Of a stretch of DNA of 64,000 bases, positions 12,061 to 23,300 are shown piece by piece. The position numbers and the translations under genes were made by a program. Source of the stretch: Cryptomeria japonica (taxonomy: Eukaryota > Streptophyta > Pinopsida > Cupressales > Cupressaceae); contig NC_081405.1 of NCBI RefSeq assembly GCF_030272615.1, forward strand, positions 151,880,113 through 151,944,112, in the 5' to 3' direction. The notes beneath the pieces are model-generated. The model ran no database searches. It saw only the letters and a program-made list of their open reading frames with translations, and was not told the origin of the DNA. Each line of letters opens with the position of its first letter. The stretch's first letter is position 1.

Positions 12061-13453
12061 TCCCCATATCCTAACTCCTACCTCCCACCGCAGCACTTCT
12101 TATAACCCCGTATCCACTTTCAATTACCCCTTCCTCACGTGGCATTTCCCTTACCATTCTTCCCCACAACACTTCACATTTCTTCATCAATCCCTGCCTC
12201 ATCACATCTTGGGCTCCACACACTCTAAAATGGAGAATTAAATAAATTCTTTGGGCCCCATATAATCTAAAATGGAGAATTAAATAAATTCTTTCAAGGA
12301 CTCTCCTGCTGGGCCCCACAGGATCTGAAATGGAGATTTGGAAAGCTTGTTTCAAGACATAATATTTCCTTTGATTTCCTTTACCACGTAGCTTTGATTT
12401 GGCCCCACCAAAATTTTGAAATAAAAGAAAAGTTTTTAAAAGAATCCTCAAAAAAAAAAGTATCCACCTCATCAGTCTTTGCAAGGTGTGGTAACACAAA
12501 ATAAGGAGCTGGCTCTTAATGAAGATGTGTCACTTTAGTGAAGATAGAAGAAAACAGACCCTTTAACATCCACCGGCTATATAAGAAGACACTCATCCTC
12601 ATTCTAAGGCATCGATCAAAGCAATTTATACAATCTGCTCTGGATAAAATGATTGATCATTTCATTGATAACATACGTTGACAAGGAGAATTGGAACAAA
12701 TTTGAGTTTAAGACAAGTTGCAGCAGACAGAGAGGCAGAGCTACAAATTTGAGGATCAAAATTCAGATCAGAACTGATTGTTATTTCCCAGATTTGAATT
12801 AATGATGCATTAAGGGTGTGAAGAATTGTTTTGTTTGCATGTTTCTTGATTCATTATATGTCTTTCAGGTTTTGATAGGAGGATCGGAAGCTGATAAAGA
12901 GATGGTTTCAGACTACACTCAGGCAAATTGAATTCAAGGACTCACACATCAATATCCACATTTGAAAAGGGACAATATCAAAATTCGATCACATGAAGAA
13001 GATGGATCAGACCATTACTATGCACTTACAGAGCTGAATGCAGGATATTCAACACCTTAAACAGAATTGGAGTTTGATACAAAGGCAAAGGGGCAGATTT
13101 CAAAGGAATTCCAGATCATTTTCCAAGGTTCTGATTTGATGTTTGATATCAGGATAGAAGAAAAGAGAAAAATGAGCACCCAAAGAAGCATGGAGGACAA
13201 GTCACGACAACATCAATCTGGAAGATAATTATTCAGAAATAACTTCCTCCACCATTCAAGAGATCTGATTACACTTACATTGAGAAGCAGGTTGAAAGGA
13301 AGTGCTCCCTGGTTGGAGTAAAATCTGCTTCCATTGCTCATAGTTGGGGGCGATGTAGGCACTTGAATGGATGAAATGAAAGGAGTGGGCAAAGGATGTA
13401 TTAAATTGTAAGTTTAAATTTCAACTTCACTTGAACACGAGTGAATTTCCTAA

Positions 13454-14304
13454 TTCGCTCCTGTACCTTCTAAAGGGACAGGAGCGAAGTTATTCAAGCT
13501 CATGTACCTTGCTAAGATCAAGAAGACAGGATTGGAGAAAGAATGGACAAAGAGAAGGAATTGGCTTATACATGCCCTTGGGAATGAATTCAAACCAAGT
13601 TGAATGACACAAAGTGAGGAATTTGTGCAAGTTTGCCTAATTCGCTCCTGTCCCTTCCAAAGGTACAGGAGCGAATTTCCCAGTGGATCCCGTACCTCTC
13701 TAAGGTACATAAGCGAAATTGTTAAGATTTGCCTTTGATCCAACATTTTGAACAAGGGGACCCCTTAAGGTGATTCGCTAGCATGTTCTAAGGCCAAGGC
13801 AACGTGGATGGAGGTGAGAAGAGAACGTTTAATAGACATCCCAGCCTAATACCTCTAATTCGCTCCTGACCCTTAGGGTACAGGAGCGAAATTCTTGAAA
13901 AGACCTCCTGTCTCACCCAAACCATTAAATGGATCCCATCTGTAGCAAAATTGAAGGCAAATCAACTTGATTGTGGTGAAGGAAGGATTTAAAAGTTGAG
14001 TCTAAGGCAAGAGAAAAGAAAAGAAGTACGAATTGAGAAAATTCGCTCATGTACCTCTCTAAGGTACAAGAGCGAAATTTTCTTGAAGAGGAGCGATTTG
14101 CTAATAAGGAAACTTTGAAGGTTTTGGTGAAGATGATTCTAATGCTCAAACATTCTAAACCTCCCTAAGATCACAAGGACAAAGCATGCCTTCCTCAAAT
14201 AGTGATAAAACTTCAGCATCTCCTAGTTCGCTCATGTCCCTCTCTACGGTACGGGAGCGACCTTGTGATAGAGGCATGCACCTCTTGAAGGTACAAGAGC
14301 GAAA
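13454..14304. repeat. Array of seven hairpins in LTR-A1
   Basis: Short inverted repeats at 13,454-13,488, 13,641-13,675, 13,688-13,716, 13,859-13,890, 14,042-14,076, 14,227-14,260 and 14,277-14,304. The general form is TTCGCTCCTGTACCT, a short loop, then AGGTACAGGAGCGAA. Main copies are about 180-215 bp apart, with two extra weak ones close behind a strong one. Stem bases differ between copies (GTACC/GGTAC versus GTCCC/GGGAC) and some copies show one-sided intermediates. The sequence between the hairpins is poorly conserved. Confidence 0.85.
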
Positions 14305-14507
14305 TCATGACGAGCGAAAAGAATTGGAGAGAAGGCTAAATGCAAGTCGGCATTGATGCATTAACACAACTAATTGCACTTTTGGCACCAAAACAAATTT
14401 CAAATTTCAATGACTAAGTCGGCCAACCTAAAGGGAAATGCAATTAATTTTATTCATTAGAACAAGTCGGCTTTGTAATCAAAAGGTGCAAACCCCTATG
14501 CGGGCGC

Positions 14508-14517
14508 CTATATAAAG
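14508..14517 (+). promoter_or_regulatory. TATA box, upstream candidate, LTR-A1
   Basis: CTATATAAAG lies just after the hairpin array. A TATA-like element occupies the same relative place in the other giant LTR (57,008-57,017, minus strand), right beyond its hairpin array. Confidence 0.6.
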
Positions 14518-15346
14518 GATGATCCTTAAAGCATTCATCATTCATTCAAACAAATCCTTCTCCAAAGTAAACTTAAGAGCAAATTTGAGAAGCGAATTCC
14601 AGCAATTAGAAGGCGAATTTCAGGATTGACAAGTCCAAAACCAGAATCTCCAAAGGGCGAAATCAAAAAGGAGAGCGAACAGCAGCAGCTGAACTCATCA
14701 AGACGAATTTCAAAGGCAGATTTCATTGGGCGGATTGGTGATTGAGAAGGCGAAAGACCGATCATATAAAGGTAGGTCAAGGCAGATTCAACACTTTAAT
14801 CTCAGGCTTGATTCTCTTAAGGACAAACTTGAAGATTAGCGATCCTCCAAAGGTGAATTTGGTATACTTAAGATCAACAAGACCAAGTTGAAAGAAGATC
14901 ACGCGAGGACAAGAATGATTTCTTCAAGCTTCATCATCATCAAGGACACTTCAAATGCATGGAAGAAAGACTTAGACTTCCCAACACCACTACTTTGAGC
15001 GAGCTAGATAATGTTAAGTATCAAGAGATATCCCTCGACATCACAATGGTGACAAGTCAATTCTACAAGTACAAGTTGAAGCAACGTCCTAGTCATCATC
15101 CTAGTCACCACTCACCAATCAGGGAAGGTCTACCTCTGCATGTCTTGATTCAATGTACCTAACTCATTGGGGATGGCACAAACTCCGAAGTACCTACCCT
15201 TGGCATCTATTGGTTCACAAATATTGAATGTAATTATTTCATTGGCTAGAGGAGTTTGTTGTAACAAACCTTGATTAGGGTTTTCATCTTGAAATCCTAG
15301 CCATTGATTGTAAATTAATCAGAGCCATTGAATTGTAAAGAGCTAT

Positions 15347-15356
15347 CTATATAAAG
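15347..15356 (+). promoter_or_regulatory. TATA box, downstream candidate, LTR-A1
   Basis: CTATATAAAG follows TGTAAAGAGCTAT and precedes a leader-like region. The homologous LTR has a TATATA element at 55,781-55,788 (minus strand) in the matching place. This is the more likely main retroelement promoter, because the conserved LTR tail begins shortly after it. Confidence 0.65.
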
Positions 15357-16303
15357 TCGTGGCTCTTCATTTGTAAGGGTTAATAGTTGGTCAATAGTGG
15401 TTAGAATAGTGAATAGTTTGTGAATAGAAGCTTAGATAGCAATTAGAATAGAGTAGGAAGAGAAGACAAGAAATTGTTGCCTTGGTTGTAAAAGACTCCA
15501 TTTTCATTGAAGATATGGTGAAATGTGTTGTTTTCTTGCAATATGCATGGTTTTCTTGTTGAATCTTCATATTAGACGGTAGATAATTAGATTGAATGGA
15601 GAAAATTGTTGAATGCACTCATGTGGAATCCGCCTAGTCCATACCACTAGCCTCTTGCTGATTGTAAGTGTGCCCTGTGTGGTCAACTGGCATTAGAGAG
15701 CTTAATTTCAAATTGTTATACGTCCATTGTTCATGCATTAACTTGGATGGTGATCAGTGTTTGATGGAAATGATTTGAACATCTTCAAAATTCCCTTAGA
15801 AGATTGCACTGAGCTGGTGTTGAATTGTTCAGTTTGATGGTGAGACCTAGCCTAGTAGGACTCCACCTAGTCGTTCATCCATCTTCTTACATTCTAGGTC
15901 TTAGAGTGGACTTTCTGAACCCTTTACCGTTTGCTATTTCTTTATTATCCTTGTTAGTAGGTAGGACTTAAGTTCTAGCATATCAAAGCGTTCAGGCAAT
16001 CAAACGTAAGTCCCCTTGTGATTCCAGCATAATCACATCACACCAACAGAGCTTATCCACACGTAGAGAACCTACATATAAGAACCTTGGAGTTATTTCG
16101 ATTGATCCTTAGGCAAATCTTCAGCATTCGAATAACTTTGTTCAAGAGAGGATAAGAAACTTAAGGTATTTTATTATGTGTTTGCATGTGCATGAAAAAC
16201 ACATCAACACAAAGCAAAGACATTTTCTAAAGAGAAAATGTGGGAATTCTTCCATCTTCCCAAATCCTTATGCCTTTGGGGACTAAAAGCCCGAATGGGG
16301 AGG

Positions 16304-17025
16304 TGTTATCCAAATTGGCTCATGAAAGTAATTTGATTTTAGTTCAGCTAGAACAATAATCTCATTTACTTAATAAAATTACTAAGTAATGCAACTGGAA
16401 AGATTTCCAACTCCTAGCAAGACAGTTCAACAAATATATACAGTTAGCAAAAGACTTGGGAGCATAAAGGTTCAAAGGTCATCTGGACACCCATCGGCCA
16501 ATTAAATTGTGGTTTCAAGTTTCAACATCCCTAATAGGTTAAACTTGTCAGATACGTTATTCAGCCAAACTGTTAGCTATATAAATGCGTTGTTTGGCTG
16601 CTATTCTCCTACAGCCGGGCACAAGAAAGCAGCTTTTTTTTAAGCTGAGCACTAGACTCTTCTAGCTTTTCATATGATTAGAGGGATTTCAAATTCACAA
16701 GGATAAGTTTTTTTGTTTCTAGAACAAAGCATGTTATCTTATGTTTTATTTAGCATTTTTGGTTTTAGTTTTTGTGAAGCCCAAAAGATTATCTTAGTCA
16801 ATAAAAGAGATCTTGGGCACATAACTTAGCAGAAGCGAAAAATAAATAAAGAATACAAAAGAAAAACATTTCAGTGTCATTAAATTTCGGTTTACTAAAT
16901 GAAAATCTTTTTAAGTGTTTGTTGGTTGAAGTTTCAGCAATGTGTATTTTCAGGTTATTTCATACCTAAGTCTATTGTTTTGAGTCCAAAATCTACTAGT
17001 ACTTACCATGCACTGAAATTTAACA
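16304..17025 (+). repeat. 5' LTR of copia-2 (about 722 bp)
   Basis: The 3' end (GAAATTTAACA) is fixed by the adjoining PBS. The start at TGTTATCC is less sure. It was chosen for its TG end and the purine run GGGGAGG directly in front, which itself looks like a polypurine tract. A TATA box (CTATATAAAT) sits at about 16,575-16,584. No second LTR copy is available for comparison. Confidence 0.6.
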
Positions 17026-17037
17026 TGGTATTAGACC
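17026..17037 (+). promoter_or_regulatory. Primer-binding site of copia-2
   Basis: TGGTATTAGACC directly follows the LTR-ending TTTAACA. It resembles the initiator-methionine tRNA complement TGGTATCAGAGC with two differences, and is identical to the PBS-like remnant at 5528-5539. Confidence 0.75.
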
Positions 17038-17273
17038 ACAGTAATTCAAAACTTTGAAGTTCGTGAATGAAATGTGTTACTACCTGTGAGAGTGAGTAGA
17101 TGGAAGATTTCAATGATTTATTAATTAAGTAATTTTGACCTTTGTGAGGCTGTAGAGTGTGAAACTTTAATTGTTCTAGTGATCGGAGTGTCGATTTGCA
17201 CCTATGATAGGCTGCTGACTAATCTATTTTCAGCTAATTTGTTTAGCTTCAGCATGTTCCAGCAGCTTTAAAC

Positions 17274-17852
17274 ATGACTAATCTTTGTCTCAAAGAGTGT
17301 GACCCTCTAGAGTGCGCTTCCAAATTCACACATTCAAAGGGCATATTGCAAATGCAACTAGAAGAAGTTGATCTTTGGGTCTATGGGGACACCGTGGTTC
17401 CACCTCCTGCTAATCCTATTCAGCTAGATGAACATAACAAAAAGTTAGCCAAGGCAAAGTAAATCATCTTAGATTCAGAGAAGGCTCATTTTATCATTTA
17501 CAATGCAAAGAAGAGGACAATGAATGAGATGTACGATGCCTTAATAACTCTATATAAGAGTGTGAATATCTCTCATAAGATAATGTTGAAGAACAAACTC
17601 AATGCCACATGTATGAGTTGCAAAAACACTAACTTTGTAATCAACTTGTTGCAATCAACTATCAAGGTAAAGGTGGAGGATGAAGAGTTGGTGCCCATAG
17701 CTCTAAATGGGTTCTCTTCATATTGGGATTCTCTTGTTCGAGGTGTCTATGCTCATGAGAAGCTTCCCACTTTTAAGAAGCATTGGGATGATTTCATCTA
17801 GGAAAAAACAAAAATTGAATCTAATTCAGTCAGAATGGAAGATGGTAAGAAT
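17274..17852 (+). pseudogene. copia-2 gag, N-terminal part
   Basis: One reading frame from ATG at 17,274 encodes a UBN2-type copia gag with the usual MNEMYDALITLYKSVNISHK and VPIALNGFSSYWDSLVRGV blocks. It has in-frame stops TAA at 17,460 and TAG at 17,799, both at positions where Gln fits (CAA and CAG with C-to-T changes). The frame is cut at 17,852 by the hAT-type insertion. Its C-terminal part reappears after 24,944. Gag would form the particle that packages the element RNA. Confidence 0.8.
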
Positions 17853-18870
17853 CATAGTTCGCAAACCCAGTGAGTACTCACCGAGTTACTGAGTACTCAC
17901 AGGTTTTCCCCTGAGCAAGTTTTCATTGTGTTAACTCGTCAATTCTCTAAGTCAGTTTTTGGACGAAAACTTAATAAGTTTTTTGGCAAGTATTCATCAA
18001 AACATGGTGAGTTCAACCTATTCACTCGTCGCCATAAGATAAGAAGGCACCAAAATGGGTAAAACATGCCAATCTCACCATTTTGAGGCTGCAAAACCTT
18101 ATTTTTGGCCCTGCATTACATGCACATCAGAAAGCACGAATTGAAGAGCATATTGGGAAGATTTTTTAGGTGATTTGAAGGAGAAATTTCCAAAATTTTG
18201 GATTTGCAAAAAGTTAGATCCATTTTTTTTTTCTTTTTTTCTAAGCATTTAAATTTGTAAATGTTTTCTAATATGCTAGAGGAGTCAGTGGATTGGATGA
18301 CATTAATATGGTAGAGGAGTCATTGCCATCTAGAAGCAGTGTAAAGACACAAGCACAGTCTTTTAGGCCAAGTAGGGAGCCGCAATCTAGTGCAAGGACC
18401 TCTAGCTCCCAATTTTTCACTAGATTCGGGAAGAGGAAATTATAAAAACTTGTAATTTTTTACTTGCTTATATATGAAATATATGATGATGGAGCCACAA
18501 TCTAGTGCAAGGACATCTAGCTCCCAATTTTTCACTAGATTGGGGAAGAGGAAATTATAAAAACTTGTAATTTTTACATAACAATGAAAATCATCATAAG
18601 TTCACAGTAGTTATCAGTTAGCGGCCAGCTATTTTATCCACTATCCGGCTGCTCATGATGATGCAATTTTATAATCCATATATATTCAAGAATCAAATTT
18701 AAAAGAAAACACTTCCTAGTGGTTTTTTAGACTTGTTTGTTACATTTTGTAATTCAGTGTTGCAAAAAAATTGTGTTTTTTAATATAGTATTTTTTAAGT
18801 TGTTGAGTTTTTGGTGAGTTGAAAATTTGGCTTTGCTGAGTATTGTTTGAGCTTGAGTTTGTGAACTACG
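17853..18870. mobile_element. Non-autonomous hAT-like element
   Basis: Ends are inverted: CATAGTTCGCAAAC on the left, and CGTAGTTCACAAAC when the right end is read on the minus strand. The left subterminal region is rich in ACTCACCGAG, GAGTACTCAC and ACTCGTC words. Similar terminal CATAGTT and ACTCG-rich regions bound the large hAT at 29.6-34.2 kb and the piece at 61,265. At 1018 bp it has no transposase, so it would depend on another element. No clean 8-bp duplication remains. It contains an internal direct repeat (18,377-18,458 and 18,491-18,573). Confidence 0.65.
18377..18573. repeat. Direct repeat, about 82 bp, two copies
   Basis: The copies begin at GAGCCGCAATCTAGTGCAAG and GAGCCACAATCTAGTGCAAG and run through CTCCCAATTTTTCACTAG to AACTTGTAATTTTT. 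They are 114 bp apart and differ at only a few positions, so the duplication is fairly recent relative to the element. Confidence 0.85.
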
Positions 18871-19069
18871 GTCAGTGTAAATGTTATTCGATTTTCAATT
18901 TCCAAAATGCAATTTATATTCAAGATCAGTTATCTTCTTCGATGCATATGTTATTTCTTAAATAATGGATCTGATTATTATCTGGTATGATGCAGATAGA
19001 GGAGGAACATTTATCGATTTCAATGTCCTTCTCACAAATGCTGATTGATATATATATGTATGCAAGGGA

Positions 19070-19132
19070 GATCAAGCAATACCTTGACCGGTCATGTCTA
19101 TTAGACATGACCGATCAAGATATTACTTGATC
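19070..19132. repeat. Long hairpin in copia-3 LTR (30-bp arms, 3-nt loop)
   Basis: Arms 19,070-19,099 and 19,103-19,132 pair at 27 of 30 positions around the centre ATGTCTATTAGACAT. The three mismatches are C/T differences that would be wobble pairs in one RNA strand. The second LTR has the same hairpin at 24,380-24,442. Confidence 0.9.
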
Positions 19133-19158
19133 GCACCTTTCAATTATCATTGTATTTA

Positions 19159-19455
19159 CCGATCGGTGTATTTAACAAGTCACCCGATACTAATCGGCGT
19201 GTATACCATAAGCAAATCACCCGATACTAATTGGCGTGTATACCATAAGTAAGTCGCCCGATACTAATCGGTGCGTATACTATAAGCAAGTCAACCGATA
19301 ACAATCGGTGTATATAGTTATAAACTAAACCAATAACAATCGGTGTTAATACGATTCAATGTGAACCGATACCAATCGGTATTCTGTGTTATGATATTTA
19401 TAACTGATAATTATCGGCAGTTTAAGTATTGATTAAGAAACCAATATCGATCGGA
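19159..19455. repeat. Palindrome array CCGAT-N4-ATCGG in copia-3 LTR
   Basis: About nine modules of the type CCGATACTAATCGG occur, the first four in a 37-bp tandem unit (with GTATACCATAAGCAAGTC between them), the rest irregularly spaced. The other LTR has the same array at about 24,468-24,780. Repeated palindromes upstream of the transcribed part of an LTR suggest binding sites for a dimeric regulator, but this is inference. Confidence 0.85.
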
Positions 19456-19552
19456 ATTTGCAAGTAGGATTGAATGTATATAAATTGAAGAAGAATCATC
19501 AAATGAAGGAACGATAGCTTGAAGTCTTCATCATAGTCTATCGATAGGATAG

Positions 19553-19593
19553 ATGATTGAATGAGAGACTTCATTTATCTCTCATTCAATCAT
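19553..19593. repeat. Perfect 16-bp inverted repeat in copia-3 LTR
   Basis: ATGATTGAATGAGAGA (19,553-19,568) is followed after 9 nt by its exact complement (19,578-19,593). The other LTR has it at about 24,874-24,914 with one arm change. Confidence 0.9.
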
Positions 19594-19623
19594 TTATCTT
19601 ACCGAGGCTATCATGCATTAACA

Positions 19624-19636
19624 CTCCCTCTTAGCT
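19624..19636 (-). promoter_or_regulatory. Polypurine tract of copia-3
   Basis: The minus strand reads GCTAAGAGGGAG directly before the TGTTAATG start of the 3' LTR. This is the expected primer site for plus-strand cDNA synthesis. Confidence 0.85.
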
Positions 19637-20304
19637 AGGTAAGATAAATGAAAAACAACATATCAAGCATCACAATTCAAATGATGGTCAGTATTCCTTA
19701 CATAATCTGACTCCTCAAAAAATCATATCACCTAATCACATGGCATGAAATATCACCTAAACACGTGATACAAACGTTCAACACATCAACTTGTGATGAC
19801 AAGATATCACCTAAGCACGTGATATCAGTATTGCCTAAACATGCAATACTTAAGGATAAACATATGAGGATGATTAAATTCTCATCTTATCCAAGTTGTG
19901 GTATGTGCACTAACATCTTATACAAATGTTTTACCACAACACAGTCATGGCACATCCATGACATACCAGAGATCCGACATGATAACTGGTTTGAACATCA
20001 TAAAATCGTCACCTTATAATGTCTACATACAAGTGTTCATTATCTTGAGAGATCGTCACCTCTTAGATATGAACCCAGGGGATAAAATCCAAAATGTCCT
20101 AACATGACAAAGAAGTTTACACATTAAACATCTTATTGATATGTAAATACAGATTTCAAAGAAAATTACCTTTCTATCATACCTAAACCTTTTCTGAAGT
20201 GATCAACCTTCACTCACTCTGGAAAGTGGTTTGGTCAGAATATCTGCAGTCTGATCTCCTGTACAAACATATTCTAATTGGATCACATTCCTGTCTACCA
20301 TATC
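19637..20304 (-). other. Non-coding 3' region of copia-3
   Basis: Between the RNase H end and the polypurine tract. It contains several repeats of the word ATCACCTAA(A/G)CACGTGATA, which pairs CACGTG with flanking ATCAC/GTGAT. No protein is recognised. Confidence 0.55.
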
Positions 20305-23300
20305 TCACACATAGTGGTATGGAATCTCAATATGCTTGTCATGGAACATTGGATTTACTGAAAGTTTTATGCAGCTTTGATTGTCACAATGTATGATAGT
20401 AGGTTTCATAGGCTCTCCAAACAATCCTACAAGCAACTTCCTAAGCCATACTGCCTCTCGGGCAGCCATGTAAGCTGCAATGTATTTGGCTTGGGTGGAA
20501 CTCTGAGCTACAGAAGACTGCTTTCTTTTGATCCAGGATATCATGGTTGAACCTAAACTGAAGCAACACCCTGAAATGCTTTTCCTGTTAGTCACACTTC
20601 CAACCCAATCTGAGTCTGTAAATCCATGTAGGTCTAGATCAACTTTCTCATATTTGAGACCAAGGTTTAGAGTACCTTGTAAGTATCTCATAATGTGTTT
20701 TACTGCAATCAGGTGGATCTCCTTAGGCTCACACATAAACTGACTTAAGGCATTAACTGCATAACATATATCTGGTCTCGTATTTACAAGATACATCAGG
20801 GACCCAATCATTTGCCTATATAGAGTAGGATCTGAGGGTTGTGATTCTGTTGCTGCTTCCTTAAGTTTATGAAGGTTTGTTTCCATTGGAGAGGTCATGG
20901 GTGTGCAGTTTAGCATTCCAAATCTCTTCAAAATGTCCAAAGTATATTTACCCTGGTTTAGTATAATACCATCAGCATTCTAACATACTTCCAAACCTAG
21001 GAAGTAATGAAGGAGTCCCAAGTCCTTCATATCAATTTCTTTAGCAAGGTCTTTCTTACACTGATCTATGAGGTGATCTTTTCCTGCGATTAACAAATCA
21101 TCAACATATAAAATCAATATTAGCATATCGCCTTTGTTTTGCTTATAGTAGAGATTAGGATATGCATCATTCTTGGAGAAGCCTAGTTTTGAGAAATAGG
21201 TATCAATTCTTTCATACCAGGCCCTGGGACACTGTTTAAGCCCATAGAGAGCTTTCTTGAGTCTACACACATGAGACTCTGCATCATGAATCTCAAACCC
21301 TTCAAGTTGCTCTAGATATACTTCTTCTGAGATCTCACCATTAAGGAATGTTGTCTTAACATCCATCTAATGAACTTTCCATCCCTTTGATGCTGCAATG
21401 GCTAAGACTGCTCTTACTGAAGTGTATCTGGCTACAGGTGCAAATGTTTCCTCATAATCAATTCCTTCCTTTTGAGAGAACCCTCTAGCTACAAATCTAG
21501 CCTTGTGTTTCTCAATGCTGCCATCTGCAACGTGTTTGATTTTGAAGAGCCATTGGAGGTGACAACAGATTTCCTAGCTGGCCTAGGGACAATTTCCCAA
21601 ACATCATTTTTCATAATGGATTGGTATTCTTCAGACATGGCATTCTTCCATACTTGATATTTAAGTGCATCTAATACATTAGTAGGTTCTGCTTTTGAGA
21701 GATCATTCGGGAGAGCGACGTAGTTGGTAAGTTTGTTAGGCCTTTTGCTTTCTCTGAAAGTTCCTGAAGGGGCAGCATACTTCTGAGCTTCGTCTATAGT
21801 TTTGGTGGCCCATAGTGGTCTTTTCTTGAAATTTTCTCTAGGTGGGTTTTGAATTTCACTTTCATTTTCCTCAAGACTCTCCCTCTGAAGCTTAGGAGCA
21901 AGGTCTTCATCTATGCTAGGGGTAGGGATATAGACTTCAGGTTCTATTGAGCTTTGGGCTCTTTTGAAGGCCAAGTCTTCTTCAAAGATTACATCCCTAC
22001 TTAGTTCAATATTCCTCTGGCCAGGTATATAGATTCTGTAGGCCTTGGAGGTTTCACTATATCCTACAAGTATTCCCCTTTTTCCAGAAGGCTCTAATTT
22101 TAATCTTTTCTCCTTAGGTACATGAATATAGATAGGGCACCCAAATATCCTAAAGTGGCTGATATCTAGTTTTGATTTGGTAAAGACTTCCTCAGGGGTT
22201 TTATCTTCAAGATGGGAGCGAGGACATCTGTTTTGTATATATACAACAGTGCTAGTTGCTTCTGCCCAAAGATTGATATTTAGATTCTGATCAAGAATCA
22301 TAACTTTGGCAACTTCTACAATTGTCCTATTTTTCCTCTCAGGTACCCTATTTTGTTGAGGATTATAAGGTATTGTTAACTCCCTCTTAATCCCTGAATT
22401 TTTACAAAAATCTTTAAATAATTTTGATGTGTATTCCCCCCCATTATCAGTTCTTAGGGTTTTAATTTTATTTCCTGAGTAGTTCTTTGTTAGTGATTTA
22501 AACTCTTTAAACCTATTGAGGATCTCTTCTGATTCTTTGCACTTCAGAAAGTAGATCCAAGTTTTCCTAGAGTAGTCATCAACAAATATTACATAATACA
22601 AAAATCCCCCTAAAGAAGGTACGAACATAGGTCCACATACATCAGAATGAATTAACTCTAAAATTTTACTTGTTTTCCTAGTACTATTTTGAAAAGCACC
22701 CTTAGCATTTTTACCTAGGGCACATCTTTTGCATGCCCCTGAATGATATTGCTTTAACTTAGGTAGGCTCGTGACAAGGTTTTCCATTGATGATAAAGCT
22801 CTAAAATTCAGGTGACCTAGTCTTCTATGCCAAACTTCATTAGCATCTGTAGTTTCATGGATTAGGGCTCGGTTGGGCTCTGTGCACAGCTCATACAAGT
22901 AGCCTTGTCTTTGACCAATGGTTTTAGCTTTCTTGATGGATAAATTCTTTGGCCAAGCCAACACTCTATTGTCCATGAAGGTCACTCTGTATCCATTATC
23001 CTCTAGTGCTGATATGGAGACTAGGTTTCTCTTGATGCCTGGGACATATAGTACTCCTTTAAGTTGTAATGATACGTCTGACTTTAGTTTGAGTTATCTC
23101 TGACTGGATGTGTGGAGTCATCTTTGATAGTCACTTCCTCATCATTCTCCTCTATCGTGTTGTCTAGCACTTCTCTAAACCTTGTAATGTGTCTGGATGA
23201 GCCACTATCGATCACCTAGGAGTTAACCTTGTTTGATGCTTGGTTTGTAAGTGTTGAATAGAGTACATACTTCTCAGAGTCATCTTCCCTTTTAGATTTT

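Larger units (their letters stand above)
11102..16209 (+). mobile_element. Giant solo LTR of a Ty3/gypsy element (LTR-A1)
   Basis: The unit starts TGTTGTGAGGTATTCACACA and ends ACACATCAACA. It is flanked on both sides by CAAAG (11,097-11,101 and 16,210-16,214), a perfect 5-bp target-site duplication. At 5108 bp it is unusually long for an LTR. Head and tail are homologous to the minus-strand unit at 54,901-59,254 (shared head CACACATCGCCC...GGGGACC; shared tail around AAGTCCCCTTGTGATTCCAG and CTTATCCACACGTAGAGA). No PBS or coding region lies inside, so this is the recombination product of two LTRs. It contains a G-poor tract, a hairpin array and two TATA boxes, annotated separately. Confidence 0.88.
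18876..19623 (-). repeat. 3' LTR of copia-3 (748 bp)
   Basis: Reads TGTTAATGCATGATAG to CATTTACA on the minus strand. It carries a 30-bp-arm hairpin (19,070-19,132), about nine CCGAT-N4-ATCGG palindromes (19,159-19,455) and a 16-bp perfect inverted repeat (19,553-19,593). All of these recur in the other LTR. Confidence 0.93.

Noticed and set aside
12071-12499. 142-aa frame in LTR-A1
   Set aside because: No domain, and it contains a direct repeat of LTR sequence (CTAAAATGGAGAATTAAATA twice).
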